Of a stretch of DNA of 61,838 bases, positions 60,380 through 61,838 are shown piece after piece. The notes under the pieces are model-generated. The model ran no database searches and was not told the origin of the DNA. It saw only the letters and a list, made by a program, of their open reading frames with translations. Origin of the DNA: Acidobacteriota bacterium. Lineage in GTDB: Bacteria; Acidobacteriota; Terriglobia; Acidiferrales; UBA7541. How positions within the stretch are numbered: the first letter of the stretch is position 1; each line of letters opens with the position of its first letter. Where the stretch lies: positions 1 through 61,838 of the forward strand of contig JABCZK010000025.1 in NCBI GenBank assembly GCA_013289695.1. The letters are read 5' to 3'. The translations under genes and the position numbers were made by a program.

Positions 60380-60696
60380 TCGTCTCGTTTCACGAGAATC
60401 GCATGCGCTCCTGGCCGCTTATTGCCCGCTCACGGCTTAGATGCGCGTCAACCAATTAAGTATCGGCATGCACGCGGATTTCCATCGTAAAAAGTTCGCC
60501 GAAAACTCATATACTGATTCCTGTACGGACAACAGTGGGTTTGCGTCGCGCGTCGTGGCCCGAATCTGTGTTTGGCGGCGAGCGATGACCACAAATGGAA
60601 AGTTTCTGCCGGGTAAGTGGCAATACGGAACCGCAAGCACGAACCAGTTGAAAATCCCGCGGGTGGGATTCAGACGATCAGACTGCGCAGCGACTA
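60380..60696. other. 317-base gene-free stretch
   Basis: Between the PGPGW gene start and the end of the beta-barrel gene. A frame at 60441-60737 is open but has no domain, no good start and overlaps the barrel gene antisense. I see no hairpin or repeat here. Confidence 0.5.
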
Positions 60697-61401
60697 TTAG
60701 AACTTGTACACGATGCCGACCGAAACTTTCGGGCTGATCTGATAGGTTCTGAAGAAACCGCTCGCGATGCCATCAATGGCAAGTCGTACCGCCGCGTGCC
60801 GATGGTGGCCGTTCAAATCCACGCCCGCGCCTACCAATCCAGCGACCGCGCCTTGGCTGCCAAAGGGCGTTCGCGGCGTGATGAACATTCCTCCTACCAT
60901 CGCATGTGCCCACAGATCGATCCCTTTTGGCCCCACGTAGCGGAACCGTGGACCCAAGCCTACGAATACCAGCCAGGAATTCTGTCCGGGCTGGCTGCCG
61001 TATGTGGCCATGACTTCTGCGTCGGCTCCCAGCCAATCCCGATACCAGTACACCGCGGAAGCATTCCCGCCGTTCATGTTCGAGATGATGCCGGGAACTT
61101 CGTAGAAACGGAAGAACGTGTAACCTGCGTAGAGGTCCCAGCTGTACTTGTCAAAAACACCTTGTACGTCCTGCGGCATGGCCGCCGGAAACGCAGGCGC
61201 CGGACTGGCAAACGCTGGCGCCGCGAATACGGCCGGGGAATTTGCCGATGGGCTTGCGGGAGTCGCAGGCGTAGCTGGAGTAACCGAGTAGGTCATGAAG
61301 GAAGGGGTCGCGAGCGTAACGGAATTCCCGAAGTTCGCTTGTGCTCCGGCGTTTGCGGCCACGAATAGCAGGCCACCCAATAGAACAGAGATGTATTTCA
61401 T
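60697..61401 (-). CDS. Predicted outer-membrane beta-barrel protein
   Basis: 234 aa, G-rich upstream sequence (GGGGGCAATAGG). Signal peptide (ISVLLGGLLFVAANAGA-QA), then a Pro/Ala/Ser-rich linker (TPATPASPSANSPAVFAAPA), then a barrel of about eight strands (DLYAGYTFFRFYEV, LVFVGLGPRFRYVG, GAVAGLVGAGVDLNGH) ending in F (VSVGIVYKF), the BamA recognition end. Function unknown; likely an OmpA- or OmpW-like small barrel. Confidence 0.85.
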   Translation of the reverse strand: MKYISVLLGGLLFVAANAGAQANFGNSVTLATPSFMTYSVTPATPATPASPSANSPAVFAAPAFASPAPAFPAAMPQDVQGVFDKYSWDLYAGYTFFRFYEVPGIISNMNGGNASAVYWYRDWLGADAEVMATYGSQPGQNSWLVFVGLGPRFRYVGPKGIDLWAHAMVGGMFITPRTPFGSQGAVAGLVGAGVDLNGHHRHAAVRLAIDGIASGFFRTYQISPKVSVGIVYKF

Positions 61402-61838
61402 CGCCTATTGCCCCCAAACGAAGGAATGCCTAGCCACCTTCTCTATCACTCTGAAGGATAGCCAAAGGGCGTGTCTATAGCTTTGATTGGCTTTGCCGCC
61501 TGGATATCACCCTGTTCTCTCGGACAGTCCGGAGCTGGGCGACTACGCCTGCGACGAGCTGGGGCGACCGGTGCTGGGGCACTCGGTGGCGAGGTTCGAA
61601 CAGCGCGAGGGGTGCACCGCCGCGGCGCAGAGCTCGCAGAGAAAGGCTCTGCTGTGAGCGCTGCGGCTGCTGCGCAATGTGCGGGAACATTGCGCGACGA
61701 GGCGCCCGCACACAGTGATTCCGCAACCGACCTTTTTCCGCGCTCGTAATTATTTGATTCCGTTCCTGTTTTGACCTCATCCTGACTCCTGAGCAAATTC
61801 GCATTCGATTTTGATGCTTGACATCAGTGCTTATCTGA
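61402..61838. other. 437-base right end without a supported gene
   Basis: Open frames here are GC-bias products without start context or domains. One GCGCAGAGCTCGCAGAGAAA word at 61626-61645 resembles GGTCGCAGAGAAAGGCGCGC at about 15147. Nothing else seen. Confidence 0.4.

Noticed and set aside
61471..61749. 92-codon frame at the right end
   Set aside because: Ala/Gly/Arg-rich, no RBS, no motif; the opposite strand is open as well.
1..61838. CRISPR array, complete IS element, rRNA or known riboswitch
   Set aside because: None recognised on either strand by reading; only integrase parts and small dispersed repeats were found.

Overview
The window looks like a chromosomal segment of a GC-rich, diderm (Gram-negative) bacterium, most plausibly a soil member of the Acidobacteriota. 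This is an inference from gene content, not from a database match. Signs of an outer membrane are lipoproteins with lipoboxes, an outer-membrane-type beta-barrel, a YceI lipocalin-like protein and a secreted TonB-C protein. Gene families and paired ECF sigma/anti-sigma genes fit, as do several families of dispersed intergenic hairpin repeats. Ribosome binding sites are good (AGGAGG-type), the tRNAs encode CCA, and no CRISPR array, complete IS element or rRNA was seen.

Layout. 1-1360: C-terminal part of a tyrosine recombinase beside tRNA-Lys, then a decayed second recombinase (a tRNA integration hotspot). 1367-8000: tandem thymidylate-kinase-like genes, a lipoprotein, tRNA-Arg(ACG), a PiT phosphate transporter, a 45-aa membrane peptide and a YeiH-type exporter. 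8400-15100: acetyltransferase, DJ-1/PfpI protein, a large FecR/DUF6600-type secreted protein, vapBC, a PAS-SpoIIE phosphatase and proC. 15186-18023: compact three-gene unit of type III polyketide synthase, flavin oxidoreductase and YceI protein, the best candidate for an unusual small lipid pathway. 18300-28300: small unknown genes, DedA, DUF983, a frameshifted HAF-repeat lipoprotein, bactofilin plus methyltransferase, galT plus a YdcF-like protein, a lone NuoI-like ferredoxin, a hydrolase and a collagen-like lipoprotein. 28477-39331: tadA, an HtrA-like protease, tRNA-Ser(CGA), a decayed higBA module, secreted TonB-C and TPR-like proteins, cupin plus SDR, and a large M1 aminopeptidase with HEAT repeats.

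39633-48007 is a metabolic block: glycerate kinase and D-glycerate/hydroxypyruvate reductase on one strand, glcD-glcE-glcF (glycolate oxidase) on the other. Together they cover glycolate to glyoxylate and hydroxypyruvate or glyoxylate reduction to glycerate and on to phosphoglycerate, apart from the steps that join glyoxylate to the C3 pool. A ClpN-SnoaL fusion sits between them. 48245-53065: secreted protein, anti-sigma/ECF sigma pair and acetyl-CoA synthetase. 53326-55639: a reading frame interrupted by one TGA, a zinc-ribbon protein, and a second PiT transporter paired with its DUF47/PhoU-like partner. 56338-59162: a two-gene overlapping operon of a polytopic membrane protein and a His/Met-rich membrane-anchored protein, possibly for metal (copper) handling. 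59174-61401: SDR, PGPGW membrane protein and beta-barrel protein. The last 437 bases hold no gene I can support.
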